Below are positions 5,183-6,880 of a stretch of 6,880 bases of DNA, in pieces. Where the stretch lies: NCBI GenBank assembly GCA_021796055.1, contig JAJYOS010000352.1:1-6880 (forward strand), in the 5' to 3' direction. The DNA comes from Bacteroidota bacterium (GTDB taxonomy: Bacteria; Bacteroidota; Kryptoniia; Kryptoniales; JAKASW01). The notes below the pieces were generated by a model, which worked only from the letters and a program-made list of their open reading frames with translations, searched no databases and had not been told where the DNA came from. The position numbers and the translations under genes were made by a program. Every line of letters begins with the position of its first letter. Position 1 is the stretch's first letter.

Positions 5183-6880
5183 ATGGCGCAGCACGCGATG
5201 TTCTCGGACGATATGAAGGAAATTGTAGAGAGCTTTATCGTAGAGACCAACGAAATATTTGAAAAGCTCGACAATGAGCTCCTTGAGATTGAAAAGAGAC
5301 CGGATGACAAAGAGCTCATTAACTCCATCTTCCGCGCCGTACATACCGTAAAAGGAACCGCAGGCTTCCTCAGCTTCGAACAGATGAGCGTTCTCGCGCA
5401 CAGGTTCGAAGACGTATTAAATAAGATGCGACGAGGCGAAATTTCCTTCCAGCCCGCGATGCTCGACGTGATGCTTGAAGCTTTCGACCTGATGAAGGTC
5501 TTGTTGAAACAAGTTGTAGACCAGAACATCAGCGACATCGATCTCACCCCGACGATAAAGAAGCTGGAGATCCTTTCTAAAGGAGAACTCCCTTCCAGCC
5601 AGCCTGCCGCGAAAACTGAACCAAGCGAGGCCAAAGACATCCCTTCTGCATCGCAGGCCGCGAAACAGGAACCGGCAGCCGAGACACTTGAAGATACCTC
5701 TTCCCCAAGGCCAAGCGAATCTCATCAGACCGAGCAAGGAACGCAGCCACAACACTTGCAGCCACCGAAGAGCGAGAAGAATATCACCGACACTACGATA
5801 AGGGTTGATGTTCAACGACTCGACCATCTCATGAATCTCGTCGGAGAGCTGGTGCTCGGCAGGAACCGGCTTTCCCAGATTGTCTCCCTCGACAGGAACG
5901 AGGATGGCCGCGAAGACTTCTCTCATCAACTTAATGACACGGCGGCACAGATAGATTTCATTACGACGGAACTTCAGACAGCTGTAATGAAAACGAGGAT
6001 GGTCCAGATAGGGAGGGTCTTCAACAGGTTTCCAAGACTCGTGCGCGACATCGCCCGCGAATTTTCCAAGGAGATAAGCCTCGTTATCAGCGGTGAGGAA
6101 ACCGAACTCGACAAATCGATTATCGAAGAAATCAGCGACCCGCTCGTGCATTTGATCAGGAACGCCGCCGATCATGGAGTTGAATCCGCAGACGTCAGGG
6201 AAAAATCGGGCAAGACGCGGCAAGGAACAATAAGCCTTTCAGCGGGACACGAGGGTAATCATGTTATAATTGAAGTGAGGGACGACGGCGCCGGAATTGA
6301 TCCGGAGAAACTCAAACAGAAGGCGATTGAAAAAGGGATCATCACGCCGGAAGAAGCGCACGACATGAAGACAGAGGATACCTATGGCCTGATTTTCCTA
6401 CCCGGCTTCAGCACCGCTCAAAGAGTGAGCAGCGTCTCCGGACGCGGGGTGGGCATGGATGTAGTGAAGACAAACATCACCAAATTGAACGGCATAATCA
6501 CTGTTGAATCCGAAGTGGGCAAAGGGACAAGATTTACGCTGAAACTCCCTCTCACGCTGGCAATCATCCAGGGGCTCCTTGTCGGGGTCGGAGGCGAAAC
6601 TTTTGCCGTACCTTTAAGCTCGGTTCTCGAAGTTGTCCGCACTTCCCGCTCCGAAGTCTCAACGGTAAACGGTCGTGAAGTGATCAGATTGCGGGAGACG
6701 GTCCTGCCGCTTGTTGACATTTCAGAAATACTCAATGTTCCAGGAAGAGACACTGGTGTCAAGGCGTTTTACACCGTCGTCGTCGGTGTGGCAAACAAGA
6801 AATTCGGAATTGTGGTTGACCGGCTGATTGGTCAGAAAGAAATCGTGATAAAGCCTCTCGGCGCTTACCTGAAGAACATT
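5183..6880 (+). CDS. cheA: CheA chemotaxis sensor histidine kinase, truncated by window end
   Basis: Receptor-coupled kinase that autophosphorylates and passes phosphate to CheY and CheB at the receptor array. The frame stays open for 566 codons to the right edge, so the C-terminus is missing. The P1 phosphotransfer domain is at 1-130 with phosphoacceptor H54 in RAVHTVKGTAGFL. A Pro/Ser/Gln/Glu-rich linker of about 70 residues covers 134-203, where a P2 CheY-binding domain usually sits. No P2 is evident. The P3 dimerisation helices follow at about 205-295 (LDHLMNLVGELVL, KTRMVQIGRVF). The P4 ATPase carries N box HLIRNAADHGVE at 323-334, G1 DDGAGID at 367-373, F box LIFLPGFST at 403-411 and G2 SGRGVGMDVV at 419-428. 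The P5 CheW-like domain starts at about 460 and is cut. The ATG at 5183 lies 11 bases after GGGGG (5167-5171) inside the CheZ 3' end. Confidence 0.97.
   Translation, partial: MAQHAMFSDDMKEIVESFIVETNEIFEKLDNELLEIEKRPDDKELINSIFRAVHTVKGTAGFLSFEQMSVLAHRFEDVLNKMRRGEISFQPAMLDVMLEAFDLMKVLLKQVVDQNISDIDLTPTIKKLEILSKGELPSSQPAAKTEPSEAKDIPSASQAAKQEPAAETLEDTSSPRPSESHQTEQGTQPQHLQPPKSEKNITDTTIRVDVQRLDHLMNLVGELVLGRNRLSQIVSLDRNEDGREDFSHQLNDTAAQIDFITTELQTAVMKTRMVQIGRVFNRFPRLVRDIAREFSKEISLVISGEETELDKSIIEEISDPLVHLIRNAADHGVESADVREKSGKTRQGTISLSAGHEGNHVIIEVRDDGAGIDPEKLKQKAIEKGIITPEEAHDMKTEDTYGLIFLPGFSTAQRVSSVSGRGVGMDVVKTNITKLNGIITVESEVGKGTRFTLKLPLTLAIIQGLLVGVGGETFAVPLSSVLEVVRTSRSEVSTVNGREVIRLRETVLPLVDISEILNVPGRDTGVKAFYTVVVGVANKKFGIVVDRLIGQKEIVIKPLGAYLKNI
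5600..5674 (+). repeat. Imperfect short repeat in the CheA linker
   Basis: Two related units encode QPAAKTEP (5600-5623) and QAAKQEP (5654-5674) within the low-complexity CheA linker. They share CAG..GCCGCGAAA and GAACC sequence, suggesting a local duplication that has drifted. Because it sits in a probably disordered tether, it likely has length rather than catalytic importance. Confidence 0.45.

Noticed and set aside
5426..5496. Internal starts in cheA (Met82, Met93, Met97, Met104) for a CheA-short form as in enterics
   Set aside because: No purine-rich ribosome site is seen at suitable spacing before any of these ATG codons.
4912..5640. 242-codon open frame on the minus strand
   Set aside because: It lies antisense to the cheZ 3' end and cheA 5' end, is serine-rich and low in complexity, and has no recognisable domain. 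Both sense genes are well supported by motifs.
5417..6223. 268-codon open frame on the minus strand
   Set aside because: It lies wholly antisense to the CheA linker, P3 and P4 regions, with no domain match in its arginine-rich translation. It is a shadow of cheA.
1..6880. tRNA, rRNA, CRISPR, mobile elements, promoters or terminators
   Set aside because: Gaps between genes are at most 11 bases, there are no repeat arrays, transposase motifs or inverted ends, and no hairpin plus T-run lies at any gene junction.

Overview
The window is one continuous, same-strand run of seven genes from a flagellar/chemotaxis locus, with no gene-free stretch. Both end genes are cut by the window edges. Intergenic gaps are only 6, 9, 6, 11, 9 and 6 bases, so the block reads as a single operon with no room for internal promoters or terminators. 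Coding density, intermediate base composition and frequent AGG/AGA arginine codons are shared by all genes, so nothing looks recently imported. The gene set (FapA, CheR, two CheYs, a CheZ, CheA) points to a motile Gram-negative bacterium. Lineage cannot be fixed from the sequence. A CheZ phosphatase, rather than CheC/CheX, argues against a typical firmicute.

Layout: (1) 3' part of a FapA/DUF342 polymer-forming flagellar assembly protein (to 1322). (2) A HEAT-repeat scaffold protein of unknown role (1329-2699). (3) CheR-type receptor methyltransferase (2709-3581). (4) Divergent stand-alone receiver domain starting at GTG (3588-3953). (5) Classical CheY (3965-4336). (6) Long CheZ-like CheY-P phosphatase with a C-terminal CheY-binding-type peptide (4346-5176). 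(7) CheA histidine kinase lacking an evident P2 domain, truncated by the window end (5183-6880).

Together the genes encode most of a chemotaxis pathway. CheA phosphorylates the CheYs, CheZ dephosphorylates CheY, and CheR methylates receptors for adaptation. FapA links the cluster to flagellar placement or assembly. CheW, CheB and receptors are not in the window and may lie downstream or elsewhere. The points most worth a second look are the HEAT-repeat gene inside the operon, the paired CheYs, the extended CheZ, the P2-less CheA, and the fact that five of six gene junctions keep the same reading frame across a single TGA or TAG stop.
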